The notes beneath the pieces were generated by a model, which searched no databases, was not told the DNA's origin, and saw only the letters and a list, made by a program, of their open reading frames with translations. Shown piece after piece: positions 1-6,388 of a DNA stretch of 10,817 nt. Origin of the DNA: Actinomyces sp. (GTDB lineage Bacteria > Actinomycetota > Acidimicrobiia > Acidimicrobiales > Aldehydirespiratoraceae). Position numbers and translations under genes: made by a program. Where the stretch lies: contig RFFY01000379.1 of assembly GCA_003697065.1 (NCBI GenBank), positions 1 to 10,817 on the forward strand, read 5' to 3'. The number at the start of each line of letters is the position of its first letter. Position 1 is the first letter of the stretch.

Positions 1-71
1 AGGTCCTCGGCCTTCTCCTTGACGTCCTCGAGACGCTCCTTGGCCTTCTCACCGAGATCCTTCAGTGCCAT
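1..71 (-). CDS. Small charged helical protein, N-terminal fragment (runs off the window)
   Basis: Only the first 23 codons are visible. The ATG at 69-71 is preceded by a good Shine-Dalgarno sequence, AGGAG (complement of 80-84), 8 nt upstream. The peptide begins MALKDLGEKAKERLEDVKEK and is almost entirely Lys/Glu/Asp/Leu/Ala with heptad-like spacing, so it is probably one long amphipathic helix. Small actinobacterial proteins of this look include CsbD-like stress proteins and Rv0909-type 'antitoxin' proteins. Too little is visible to assign either, and the function is unknown. It follows the lipoprotein gene on the same strand after a 207-bp gap containing tandem repeats, so it probably has its own promoter. 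Confidence 0.7.
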   Translation of the reverse strand, partial: MALKDLGEKAKERLEDVKEKAED

Positions 72-173
72 CGCGACCACTCCTGTCACACTCGATCACA
101 GAACGAGACCCGGCGTGGGACGGCCACGGGGCCACCCCGCCTCACGAGCTACAACCGGCGCCGGGGGCGTCTT

Positions 174-218
174 GTTCCCGTGCCCGGTGTTCCCGTGCCC
201 GGTGTTCCCGTGCCCGGT
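174..218. repeat. 15-bp tandem repeat, three perfect copies
   Basis: The unit GTTCCCGTGCCCGGT occurs three times head to tail at 174-188, 189-203 and 204-218. Degenerate copies follow, GTTCCCGCGCCCGT at 220-233 and a shorter GGTTCCCGCG at 235-244. The array sits in the 207-bp gap between the lipoprotein stop and the start of the small charged protein. A unit length divisible by three could suggest coding sequence, but no supported gene covers it. It looks like a minisatellite-type array whose copy number could vary between strains. Confidence 0.9.
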
Positions 219-255
219 CGTTCCCGCGCCCGTCGGTTCCCGCGAGCGCCACTTC

Positions 256-283
256 GGTGACGACCCGAGCCGCGACCGTCACC
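256..283 (-). terminator. Possible stem-loop at the end of the lipoprotein gene
   Basis: GGTGACG (256-262) and CGTCACC (277-283) are perfect 7-bp inverted arms around a 14-nt loop. They span the TGA stop of the lipoprotein gene (complement of 279-281). There is no T-tract on the transcribed side, so a classic intrinsic terminator is not shown. In GC-rich actinobacteria, U-less stems at gene ends are common, but this one could also be chance. Confidence 0.25.
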
Positions 284-1367
284 CCCCGCCGAGGCCGAAG
301 GGGTCGATGTCGTCGATGGAGGTCACCTGATCGGGCGGTGGCACCTCGACGGTGACCGGTTCACCGAAGCCACCCAGGGAGAACTCGAGACGGAGCCCGG
401 CACCGGGTGGGGTCTGGCCGGTGGGATCGAAGCGGGAGAGGTCGTCGGCGCCGAGGACGAAGCGCCGCAGACGCCCGTCCCCGTCGATCCAGACGTCGAG
501 GTCGAACACGGCGTCGTCGAGAGACCCGAGGGTGCCGAGAGGGTCGAAACCGCTGAAGGACTCCTCGAGGCTCTGGCGCTCCTCGGGCGTGGCGAGACGC
601 AGAGCATCGGCCATCGACAGGGTCCCCGAGAGGTGCACCGTGGTCACCCCGTCGAGCGTCTCGGTTCCGACCACCTCGATGTCGGCGCCCACGCCGCGCA
701 TCAGATCGAGGAACTGGGTCGGATCGAGATCGACCGACATGGTGTCGACGCCGGGGGACGCCTCCTCGTCGTCGGGTATGGCGATCCAGGGCGTGTCGAC
801 CGGGAACAGGAAGGAGAACAGGGAGGCCGACACATAGGACACGCCGTCGACATGACGGACCTCGAAGGGCTCGGCGAACATGGCGGCGAACGCCTCGAGG
901 CCCGCCGCGTCCACCGAGGGGTCCTCGGCGGCGGCGGCCCCCGCCGCCTCCAGCAGGCTCCCGAAGTCCATCCGGAACCAGGAGTTGCCGTCGGAGTCCG
1001 ACGCCCCCTCGACCGTGAAGGACACCTCGCCGACATCGGGCATCCCCGTGAGGGTGAAGCTCATCGACATGTGCGCCGATTCGCCCTCGCGGGCGGTCTT
1101 CTCGGTGGACCCGAGCACGAAGGCCTTGGGATTGCGGGCCGCGGCCGCCAGGGGATCCCCGCCCCCGCCCGGCGAGGGGAGATCCGGTGTCCCGTCGCGG
1201 GGGGTCGGGTCACCGTCGGCCTGCTCGACGACCTGGGTCAGTTCGGGTGAGGCCGAGCCGCAGGCGGTGGCGACGAGACCCAGCGCCACGAGGGCCGCGG
1301 CCAGCACGCGCCCCCGACGGGCGGGGCGGCGCCGCGGGTGGACCGGGGACGAGATCGGGGTCTGCAT
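279..1367 (-). CDS. Secreted lipoprotein, LppX/LprG-like
   Basis: A 362-residue exported lipoprotein. The chosen ATG (1365-1367) has GGGAGG just upstream; an in-frame ATG 12 nt earlier (1377-1379) has no ribosome site. An Arg-rich n-region (residues 11-20, HPRRRPARRGR) leads into a hydrophobic stretch (21-35) and the lipobox VATAC, with Cys36 as the lipidation site. A Gly/Pro/Asp-rich linker (about 40-75) follows. From about residue 85 the pattern resembles the actinobacterial LppX/LprAFG fold: a KTA...HMSMSF strand, repeated beta strands, 'DGVSYV', 'DGVTTVHLSGTL' and 'VWIDGDGRLRR'. Family members bind lipids or lipoglycans in a hydrophobic cavity outside the membrane. That role here is inference from pattern only. 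The Asp-rich C-terminus ends in GLGGG. It lies downstream of the SDR on the same strand, 79 bp away, with a stem-loop between them. Confidence 0.85.
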   Translation of the reverse strand: MQTPISSPVHPRRRPARRGRVLAAALVALGLVATACGSASPELTQVVEQADGDPTPRDGTPDLPSPGGGGDPLAAAARNPKAFVLGSTEKTAREGESAHMSMSFTLTGMPDVGEVSFTVEGASDSDGNSWFRMDFGSLLEAAGAAAAEDPSVDAAGLEAFAAMFAEPFEVRHVDGVSYVSASLFSFLFPVDTPWIAIPDDEEASPGVDTMSVDLDPTQFLDLMRGVGADIEVVGTETLDGVTTVHLSGTLSMADALRLATPEERQSLEESFSGFDPLGTLGSLDDAVFDLDVWIDGDGRLRRFVLGADDLSRFDPTGQTPPGAGLRLEFSLGGFGEPVTVEVPPPDQVTSIDDIDPFGLGGG

Positions 1368-1408
1368 GGTTCCTCCCATCGGCACCATGGTGGCCCATCC
1401 TGAGGCGA

Positions 1409-1442
1409 CGGTCGGCGCGACCAGCCCGACGCTCGCCGACCG
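1409..1442 (-). terminator. Stem-loop between the SDR and the lipoprotein gene
   Basis: CGGTCGGCG (1409-1417) and CGCCGACCG (1434-1442) are perfect 9-bp inverted arms with a 16-nt loop. They lie 4 nt beyond the SDR stop codon (complement of 1447-1449) and about 40 nt before the lipoprotein start. Position and stem strength suit transcript termination or processing of the SDR message. No T-run follows on the transcribed strand, so the call is tentative. If it terminates, the lipoprotein needs its own promoter in the remaining 40 bp. Confidence 0.4.
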
Positions 1443-1446
1443 CGGA

Positions 1447-2286
1447 TCAGGGGGGTCCGCCCCCGCCGATCTCATCGGCGCCGGGAACGAAGGCCGAGAA
1501 GTCGGGACCCCGGCGCAGGGCGTGGCCCCCGTCGACCTCGATGGCGGTGCCGGTGATCCAGCGGGCCTCGTCGGAGAGCAGGAAACGGACCAGGGCCGCC
1601 ACGTCGTCGGGCTCCCCCACACCACCCAGCGGCGTGTTGGCGACGTAGGAGGCGAACACGGGGGAGTCCCGCGGGATCGCCTCCATGATCTCGGTGGCGA
1701 TGAACCCGGGACGCACGGCGTTCGCCCGCACCCCCGCGGGGCCGAACTCGTCGGCGACGTTGCGCACGACGGCCTCGACTCCGGCCTTGGCGGGCGGGTA
1801 GGCCCCGAAGAAGCGATGGGTCACGTGAGCAGCGAGGGACGAGACGGCCACGATCGACCCGCCCCCACCCGCCACCATGCGGGGAAGGGCGTGCTTGACG
1901 CACACCATGGTGCCGACGACGTTCAGCTCGAGGACGCGCCGGAACTCGGCCACGTCCTGGCGGTCGTAGGGCGCCAGCGCCCCACCGCCGCCGGCGTTGG
2001 CGACGAGACCCCACAGGTGACCCTCGTCGCCGGCCGCTCGCCGAACGGCCGCCGCCACCTGATCCTCGTCGGTGACGTCGGCGACGACGACACCCACCCG
2101 GGCGCCCGTCTCCGCGGCGACGAGACGGGCCGTCTCCTCGAGCCGCTCGGCGGTCCGACCGCACACGGTGACGAGGGCACCCTCGGCGGCCAGACGCCGG
2201 GCGCAGGCGCGTCCGATGCCGGTCCCGCCCCCGGTGACGAGGATCGTCCGTCCCGCCAGCGTCGATCCCGTGTGCCCGTCGGTCAT
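1447..2286 (-). CDS. Classical short-chain dehydrogenase/reductase (SDR)
   Basis: A 279-residue NAD(P)-dependent oxidoreductase with a Rossmann fold. The cofactor motif TGGGTGIG is at residues 18-25 and NAG at 97-99. The structural Asn is N122 (LNVVG), followed by SS at 149-150 and the catalytic pair Tyr163/Lys167 in AYPPAKAG, with Pro-Pro in place of the usual Ser-Ala inside YxxxK. The RANAVRPGFIATEI and ITGTAIEVDGG signatures complete the fold. The tail of about 30 residues after the VDGG motif is longer than usual. The ATG (2284-2286) follows GGGGAGGAG at ideal spacing. The reading frame stays open upstream, but that extension is Pro/Arg-rich and not SDR-like. Arg44 in 'VCGRTAERLE', after the second beta strand, suggests NADP preference (inference). 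The substrate cannot be read from sequence. Neighbours suggest lipid or small-molecule metabolism. Confidence 0.92.
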   Translation of the reverse strand: MTDGHTGSTLAGRTILVTGGGTGIGRACARRLAAEGALVTVCGRTAERLEETARLVAAETGARVGVVVADVTDEDQVAAAVRRAAGDEGHLWGLVANAGGGGALAPYDRQDVAEFRRVLELNVVGTMVCVKHALPRMVAGGGGSIVAVSSLAAHVTHRFFGAYPPAKAGVEAVVRNVADEFGPAGVRANAVRPGFIATEIMEAIPRDSPVFASYVANTPLGGVGEPDDVAALVRFLLSDEARWITGTAIEVDGGHALRRGPDFSAFVPGADEIGGGGPP

Positions 2287-2400
2287 GGTCTCCTCCCCTG
2301 CCGAGTCCGTCGGAGGACCATCCTGTCTCACCCGTGCGGCGGGCGTCGCCTGCGCCCACCGCGGCGAAGGCTCCGGCGGGGGCGGCGGGCGGTCGCCCCC

Positions 2401-2466
2401 ACCGACGATCCTCTGGCCGACCTCGGCATCGACGTCGATTTCGGGTCCCTCCCCGGCCTGGGCTGA
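2401..2466 (+). pseudogene. Possible gene remnant: 21-codon coding-like stretch on the plus strand
   Basis: Within the 211-bp gap between the SDR start and the adenosine deaminase stop, the plus strand reads TDDPLADLGIDVDFGSLPGL then Gly and TGA (2464-2466). Codons are mostly G-first and C/G-third, as in real genes here. The peptide is acidic and hydrophobic, like a natural protein C-terminus. Upstream in frame it turns into Arg-rich sequence of antisense character, and no convincing start was found. It may be the decayed 3' end of a lost gene or simple coincidence. The complementary strand is also open and coding-like here, which weakens the case. Confidence 0.2.
2428..2439. promoter_or_regulatory. 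12-bp perfect palindrome upstream of the SDR
   Basis: ATCGACGTCGAT is a perfect palindrome in the intergenic region about 140 bp before the SDR ATG. It could be an operator half-pair for a dimeric regulator, but GC-rich genomes contain many short palindromes. There is no flanking symmetry and no clear promoter hexamers were seen next to it. Confidence 0.2.
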
Positions 2467-2497
2467 CGGGGTCGACGGCCAGCGGACCCGGTCCCCT

Positions 2498-3916
2498 TCA
2501 GACGGGCAGGTCGCCGGCACCCCGGCGACGCACGGCCCGGACGAGCCCCGGCGGCAACAGGAAGGCCCCGTCGGGCCCCGGCGGAAAGGGCACCTCCGCC
2601 AGCACGGCGTGACGCGGCAGGGCCCCGTAGAGATGGGGGAACCACTCGGCGGTGCCGCTCCCGGGCTCCCACACGATGGCGTCGTGGAGGAGATGGGCGT
2701 CGACGACGAGGGCGACGAGGTCCCGACGTCCGGCGAAGAAGGCGGTGGCGACCCCCAGGACCTGGTGCAGGGCCGACAGGTGGACGAAGCCCTCGTCCGC
2801 GAAGCCGGCCGGCAGGTAGGGGTCACCGGCGGCCGCCCACTCGTCGCGGCCCACCAGATGCACGAGGCGAGCCGGACGCGCCGCCCAACCCTCGTGCACC
2901 CGTCGGACGAGCTCGGCCCGGGCCTCGTCGGACAGCCCGAAGGCCGCCACCGCCGCCCGCTCGGCCATGGCGGCCAGCTCGACGCGGTCCATGCCGTGGT
3001 GGCGGGCCACCAGCTCGAACTCGCGGGCGGGGGTGGTGGTCGTGATCGTCCGGTCGTCGGGGGACAGTGTGATCCGGAAGCCGGCGTCGGCCAGGAGACG
3101 CACGGGGTGGTCGGCCACGTCCAGCCCCAGACAGGCGTTGGAGGTCACACACGTCTCGAGGGGCAGACCCTGCTCGCGGACGATCCGGGCCGTCGGCCCG
3201 AGCTCGACGATGCGGCCGTCGGCGACACGGCAGTCGTCGATGAGGCGCCAGGCGTGGCCGAGGCGGTGGGGACGGCAGGAGTCCACGGCGTCGGCGACCT
3301 GGTGGACGCCATCCATCTCCCCGGCGTGCACCGTCAAGCCGAGTCCCGCCTCGCGGGCGACGTCGAAGGCGGCGGCGTGCTCGTGGGCCGGGTGCTCGGG
3401 TTCGAGGCCGGCGAGGTCGAATCCCACCACCCCCCGGTCGGCCCAGCGGGCGGCCAGGCGGGCCGCTTCGAGGCTGCGGGCCGGGTCCTGCTCGCGCAGG
3501 CCGCAGACGACGATCGACGCCGTGGTGCCCGTGTCGGCGGCATCGGCGACGCCGGCCAGGACGGCCTCGAGCACCCGGTCAGCGTCGAGGTCACCCCGGG
3601 TGTGCTCGAGTGGGGCGAAGCGCAACTCGGCGTGCACGACACCGTCGGCGGCGAGATCCTCCACGGCCTCCCGCGCCACCCGACGCAGCGCCCGGCCCGT
3701 CTGCAGCACCGAGATCACCAGGGCGAACCGTTCCCATGCCGTCGACAGGTCGATGTCGGGAGACAGGGTCATCCAGGCGGCGAGCCCGTCGGGATCGTCG
3801 GTCGGCGTCGCCAGGCCGGCGGCCCCGGCCAGTTCGAGGACCGTCGTCGGGCGCACCCCGCCGTCGAGGTGATCGTGCAGGACGACGAGGGGTCCGGGCC
3901 GCAGGGGCGCCGTCAC
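2498..3916 (-). CDS. Adenosine deaminase fused to a C-terminal DUF952 domain
   Basis: A 472-residue two-domain protein. Residues 10 to about 340 are an adenosine deaminase-type amidohydrolase (adenosine to inosine plus ammonia, zinc-dependent). They carry LHDHLDGG with the zinc ligands His14/His16, GFDLAGLE at 165-172, HAGE with His197 and catalytic Glu200, RLGH with His221, LETCVTSN at 253-260, and the Asp pair 287-288 in LSPDDRT. LHDHLDGG is the actinobacterial version of the motif. Residues about 350-446 match DUF952: LVHLVGRDEW, YLPAGFADEGFVHLSALHQV, DLVALVVD, IVWE and EWFPHLYGAL. Ordinary adenosine deaminases end near residue 340-360, so this is a real fusion in one uninterrupted frame. 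The start is GTG at 3914-3916, overlapping the upstream stop as GTGA and lacking a Shine-Dalgarno sequence, so translation is probably coupled. What DUF952 adds is unknown. Substrate could also be a related nucleoside. Confidence 0.93.
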   Translation of the reverse strand: MTAPLRPGPLVVLHDHLDGGVRPTTVLELAGAAGLATPTDDPDGLAAWMTLSPDIDLSTAWERFALVISVLQTGRALRRVAREAVEDLAADGVVHAELRFAPLEHTRGDLDADRVLEAVLAGVADAADTGTTASIVVCGLREQDPARSLEAARLAARWADRGVVGFDLAGLEPEHPAHEHAAAFDVAREAGLGLTVHAGEMDGVHQVADAVDSCRPHRLGHAWRLIDDCRVADGRIVELGPTARIVREQGLPLETCVTSNACLGLDVADHPVRLLADAGFRITLSPDDRTITTTTPAREFELVARHHGMDRVELAAMAERAAVAAFGLSDEARAELVRRVHEGWAARPARLVHLVGRDEWAAAGDPYLPAGFADEGFVHLSALHQVLGVATAFFAGRRDLVALVVDAHLLHDAIVWEPGSGTAEWFPHLYGALPRHAVLAEVPFPPGPDGAFLLPPGLVRAVRRRGAGDLPV

Positions 3917-4605
3917 GAGCGGAGGCGTCCCGAGGACTCGAGGACCTCGACCAGGCCCGGGTAGCCGTCGAGGCCGGTCAGGCGCCGGTCGACGTACATG
4001 AGGCCGAGGGTTATGGCGATGAAGGACACCACGAAGTTGGCCAGGCTACGCGTGAGGAAGAAGACGTTGAAGCCCGAGTTGTTGAACAGCCAGATGTCCC
4101 ACACCGACGAGGCGAGCTCGTAGACGACGATCATCCAGGTGGCGGTCACCATCGTGTCGTGGAAGACCCGGTGCTCACGCACGGCGTCGTCGAGGTGGAC
4201 GAAGCGGGGGATGAGCCACTTCAGCAGGGGCCGGCCGGCGACGATGGTGCCGGCGACGGCGGCCCCGATGAGGATCTTGGTGGCGATCCCGATCCCGAAG
4301 TAGACCGCTTCGGGGCTCACCCCGAAGTCCACGAGGTCGCGCTGCACGGCGATGGTGACGGCGGCACGAGCCACCAGGTAGGCGGTGATCGCCGGGAGCC
4401 AGGCTCCGATCGGCAGGCCCCGGCGACGCCGGGCGTAGGCCGCCTTGAGGGACCAGGCCGTGGCGGCGACGACCGCCGCCTCGATGTTCACCAGGTTGAA
4501 CAGCACGAAGAAGAGGGCGACCGGCATGAGCTGGTCGAGGGTTCCCCCCTTCAGAGGTGCGGTGGCCTCGGGGGCGTCGGGCGGTGTCCCGGGTTCCGCC
4601 GTCAT
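3913..4605 (-). CDS. Multi-pass membrane protein of unknown function (VC0807 / septation protein A-like)
   Basis: A 230-residue integral membrane protein. A polar, Pro-rich N-terminus (1-20) precedes hydrophobic stretches at roughly 24-55 (LMPVALFFVLFNLVN...AAVVAATA), 67-88, 98-123, 150-172 and 182-205. Short basic loops such as YARRRRG (57-63) favour a cytoplasmic side. The general pattern (LMPVALFFVLFN, a basic loop, a GIGIATKILIGAAVAG segment, then a GRPLLKW turn) recalls the VC0807/DUF3159 and intracellular septation protein A-like families, but this is a weak recognition. The ATG (4603-4605) overlaps the stop of the upstream enzyme as ATGA, and its stop overlaps the deaminase GTG. Neither junction has a clear Shine-Dalgarno sequence, so it is the middle gene of a translationally coupled trio. 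A transport or scaffold role for the deaminase fusion is speculation. Confidence 0.85.
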   Translation of the reverse strand: MTAEPGTPPDAPEATAPLKGGTLDQLMPVALFFVLFNLVNIEAAVVAATAWSLKAAYARRRRGLPIGAWLPAITAYLVARAAVTIAVQRDLVDFGVSPEAVYFGIGIATKILIGAAVAGTIVAGRPLLKWLIPRFVHLDDAVREHRVFHDTMVTATWMIVVYELASSVWDIWLFNNSGFNVFFLTRSLANFVVSFIAITLGLMYVDRRLTGLDGYPGLVEVLESSGRLRS

Positions 4606-5330
4606 GGCGCCAGCGCCGCCCAGGCGTCGAAGACGGTCTCGTCGCCGAAGATCTCGAGTCGGTCGCGGCCCGGCCGGCCCCACAGGGCGGTGGCGAGGTC
4701 GGAGGCCGACCCGCGGGCGGCGGCATCGCCCTTGGCGTGTTCGTGGGTCATGACGATGCGGTCACCGTCGGCGGCCAGGAGCCATTCGCCCTCGCCGTCG
4801 GTGCGGTGCAGGTGCAAGGTGGCGGCGGGAAGCCGAAGGGGCTCGCGTCGCCGGGCGTGGGGCACGACCGTGTCGTAGAGCTCGTCGACGAGGTCGACGG
4901 CGACGTCGGCGTCGACGGGAGTGACGGCATCCACGGCCGCCTCGGCGTCGACGCGGTGGATGGTCGTCTCGTGGGCGGCACGTCGGATGTAGAAGGCCGC
5001 CGTCGGGGTGGGGCCCCAGGTCCACAGGGGTTCGGCGGGATCGACGTCGGCGAGGGCGGCCACCACCGTGTCCAAAGCGGCGGCGCCGAAGTCGACCACG
5101 GCGTCGGGCCCGGGGGCGGCCGGCACCTCGTCGCGGGGCACGGGTCCCGTCGCCCGCTCGCGTACCTGGGCGGCGATGGCGTGGTGCACCCGGGCGGTGT
5201 GGGCCACGAGGTCGGCCACCGTCCAGCCGGGGCACGTCGGCACCGCGGCGTCGAGAGCGCCGCCCGCCACGGCGAGGAGACGCTCGCCGTCGCGGCGGAG
5301 CTGGTCGAGATGGCGGGCCCGGTCGAGCAT
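4602..5330 (-). CDS. Mycothiol-dependent maleylpyruvate isomerase family (DinB-like) protein
   Basis: A 242-residue cytoplasmic four-helix-bundle enzyme of the MDMPI/DinB superfamily. CPGWTVADLVAH at 33-44 supplies the first His ligand (His44), and AAHETTIHRVDAE at 118-130 supplies Glu121 and His125. This His/Glu/His arrangement is the zinc site known from the Corynebacterium maleylpyruvate isomerase. The C-terminal half (about 150-242) matches the MDMPI C-terminal domain by position and by LHRTDGEGEWLL. Family members add or use mycothiol, the actinobacterial low-molecular-weight thiol. Most are uncharacterised, and maleylpyruvate itself need not be the substrate. The start is ATG at 5328-5330; only GAAGG very close upstream could act as a ribosome site, so the start is somewhat uncertain. 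It is the first gene of the trio with the membrane protein and deaminase fusion, divergent from the plus-strand SDR. Confidence 0.88.
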   Translation of the reverse strand: MLDRARHLDQLRRDGERLLAVAGGALDAAVPTCPGWTVADLVAHTARVHHAIAAQVRERATGPVPRDEVPAAPGPDAVVDFGAAALDTVVAALADVDPAEPLWTWGPTPTAAFYIRRAAHETTIHRVDAEAAVDAVTPVDADVAVDLVDELYDTVVPHARRREPLRLPAATLHLHRTDGEGEWLLAADGDRIVMTHEHAKGDAAARGSASDLATALWGRPGRDRLEIFGDETVFDAWAALAP

Positions 5331-5382
5331 GCCTTCAGTGTGGCGCGTCCCCGCCCCGACGCGGTAGCGGCCGTTCGGCCCA

Positions 5383-5412
5383 TTCTCCCGGCTTCTCCCG
5401 GCTTCTCCCGGC
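5383..5412. repeat. Three helically phased 10-bp direct repeats in the divergent promoter region
   Basis: TTCTCCCGGC occurs three times head to tail at 5383-5392, 5393-5402 and 5403-5412. The array lies about 55-80 bp upstream of the mycothiol-type enzyme and about 120-150 bp upstream of the plus-strand SDR. A 10-bp period places every copy on the same face of the helix, which is typical of cooperative regulator sites, though slippage could also produce it. The rest of the 201-bp gap is GC-rich, and no convincing promoter hexamers were seen. Confidence 0.85.
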
Positions 5413-5531
5413 CCGGCGGCGACGCCCCGGTCGACTGGCGCCGCCCGCCCCGACGGCCGACACTGGGCGCCGCACGCCCTGCCCGGCCGGCGCGGCGTGG
5501 CTCGCACCGGAGACTCGCCGAAGGAGCCGTC

Positions 5532-6329
5532 ATGGGCACCTATGCCATCACGGGATCGGCCTCGGGGATCGGGGCGGCGGTTCGTCGCCTCCTCGAGGAC
5601 CAGGGCCACCGCGTCGTGGGCGTCGACCTGGCCGACGCCGAGGTGACCGCCGACCTCTCCGGACCGGCGGGCCGGGCGGCGGCGGTGGCCGGTGTCCTCG
5701 ACGCCAGCGGCGGACGCCTCGACGGCCTCGTCACCGCCGCCGGCCTCGGACCGCCCCGTCCCGCCGAGGCCATCCTGCGGGTCAACCACCAGGGCAGTGT
5801 GGCGATCCTGGAGGGGCTGCGTCCCGCTCTCGCCGCCGCCGGTTCTGCCCAGGCGGTCCAGATCGGCTCCAACGCCACCACGACGACACCCGGGATCCCC
5901 GACGACGTCGTCGAGGCCCTGCTCGACGGCGACGAGGACCTGGCGGTCGAACGACTCGCCCCCCTGCCCGCCGAGTTCGCTCCCTCCCTGGCCTACGGGG
6001 CGTCGAAGACCGCCGTCACCCGCTGGTGCCGGCGGGCCGCCGTCACCGAGGCGTGGGTGGGTGCAGGGATCCGGCTCAACGTCCTGGCTCCCGGCGCCGT
6101 GCGCACACCCCTGCTGCAGGCCGGGATGGACGATCCCCTCTACGGCCCCCTCATCCGCTCCTTCGAGATCCCCGTCGGCGAACCGGCGACCGCCGAGGAG
6201 ATGGCGGCCTGGGTCGTCTTCTTGTTGTCACCGGTCGCCCGCTACGCCTGCGGCTCGATGATCGTGGTCGACGGGGGTTCGTCGGCTCGTCTGCGCGCCG
6301 ACGACTGGCCCCGTACCTTCCAGCTCTGA
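5532..6329 (+). CDS. SDR resembling 3-alpha-hydroxysteroid dehydrogenase/carbonyl reductase
   Basis: A 265-residue NAD(P)-dependent oxidoreductase. The cofactor motif TGSASGIG is at residues 7-14 and GVDLADAEVTADLS at 30-43; Asp32 suggests NAD preference. LVTAAGLG occupies 66-73, with the structural Asn at 85. The catalytic triad is Ser113, Tyr155 and Lys159 (AYGASK). The acidic insertion before the Tyr (about 121-148), the RLNVLAPGAVRTPLLQAGMDDPLYG segment and the GSMIVVDGG end closely follow Comamonas HsdA, where Ser114, Tyr155 and Lys159 are catalytic. HsdA oxidises 3-alpha-hydroxysteroids and reduces carbonyls; sharing its layout does not prove the substrate. ATG at 5532 follows AAGGAG (5521-5526) at 5-nt spacing. 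It is the only plus-strand gene, divergent from the mycothiol-type enzyme and convergent with the LLM gene. Confidence 0.93.
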   Translation: MGTYAITGSASGIGAAVRRLLEDQGHRVVGVDLADAEVTADLSGPAGRAAAVAGVLDASGGRLDGLVTAAGLGPPRPAEAILRVNHQGSVAILEGLRPALAAAGSAQAVQIGSNATTTTPGIPDDVVEALLDGDEDLAVERLAPLPAEFAPSLAYGASKTAVTRWCRRAAVTEAWVGAGIRLNVLAPGAVRTPLLQAGMDDPLYGPLIRSFEIPVGEPATAEEMAAWVVFLLSPVARYACGSMIVVDGGSSARLRADDWPRTFQL

Positions 6330-6343
6330 GTGGTACCGCCCCC

Positions 6344-6374
6344 GGCGCATCCGGCGCCGAGGCGGCGGCCGCCG
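6344..6374. terminator. Paired inverted repeats between convergent genes
   Basis: The 59-bp gap between the convergent SDR and LLM stops contains a hairpin, GGCGC (6344-6348) with GCGCC (6354-6358) and a 5-nt loop. It also contains a 12-bp palindrome, CGGCGGCCGCCG, at 6363-6374. The position suits a bidirectional terminator. Neither is followed by a T-tract, so this is positional inference only. Confidence 0.35.
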
Positions 6375-6388
6375 ACGTCCGGCGGGGC

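Noticed and set aside
87..103. CRP/GlxR-like site TGTCA...TCACA before the small charged protein gene
   Set aside because: The halves are not properly symmetric (TGTCA instead of TGTGA) and the spacing is wrong for the consensus.
19..355. Plus-strand open frames through the 15-bp repeats encoding a repetitive peptide
   Set aside because: No ribosome site or promoter, the frames overlap the ends of both neighbouring minus-strand genes, and the composition is low-complexity.
880..2466. Long open frame on the plus strand opposite the lipoprotein and SDR
   Set aside because: It is antisense to two well-supported genes, its translation is Gly/Arg/Asp-rich without family motifs, and long antisense frames are expected in such GC-rich DNA.
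2484..2494. GGACCCGGTCC near-palindrome after the deaminase stop, considered as a terminator
   Set aside because: Arms of 5 bp with a single central base cannot form a hairpin loop, and no T-tract follows.
2072..3964. Plus-strand 630-codon open frame opposite the deaminase fusion
   Set aside because: The minus strand shows every adenosine deaminase and DUF952 motif; the plus-strand product is low-complexity and has no recognisable domain.
4557..5531. N-terminal extension of the plus-strand SDR
   Set aside because: The frame is open far upstream, but ATG 5532 has a good AAGGAG and the Rossmann motif starts six residues later; the extension is antisense to the mycothiol-type enzyme.
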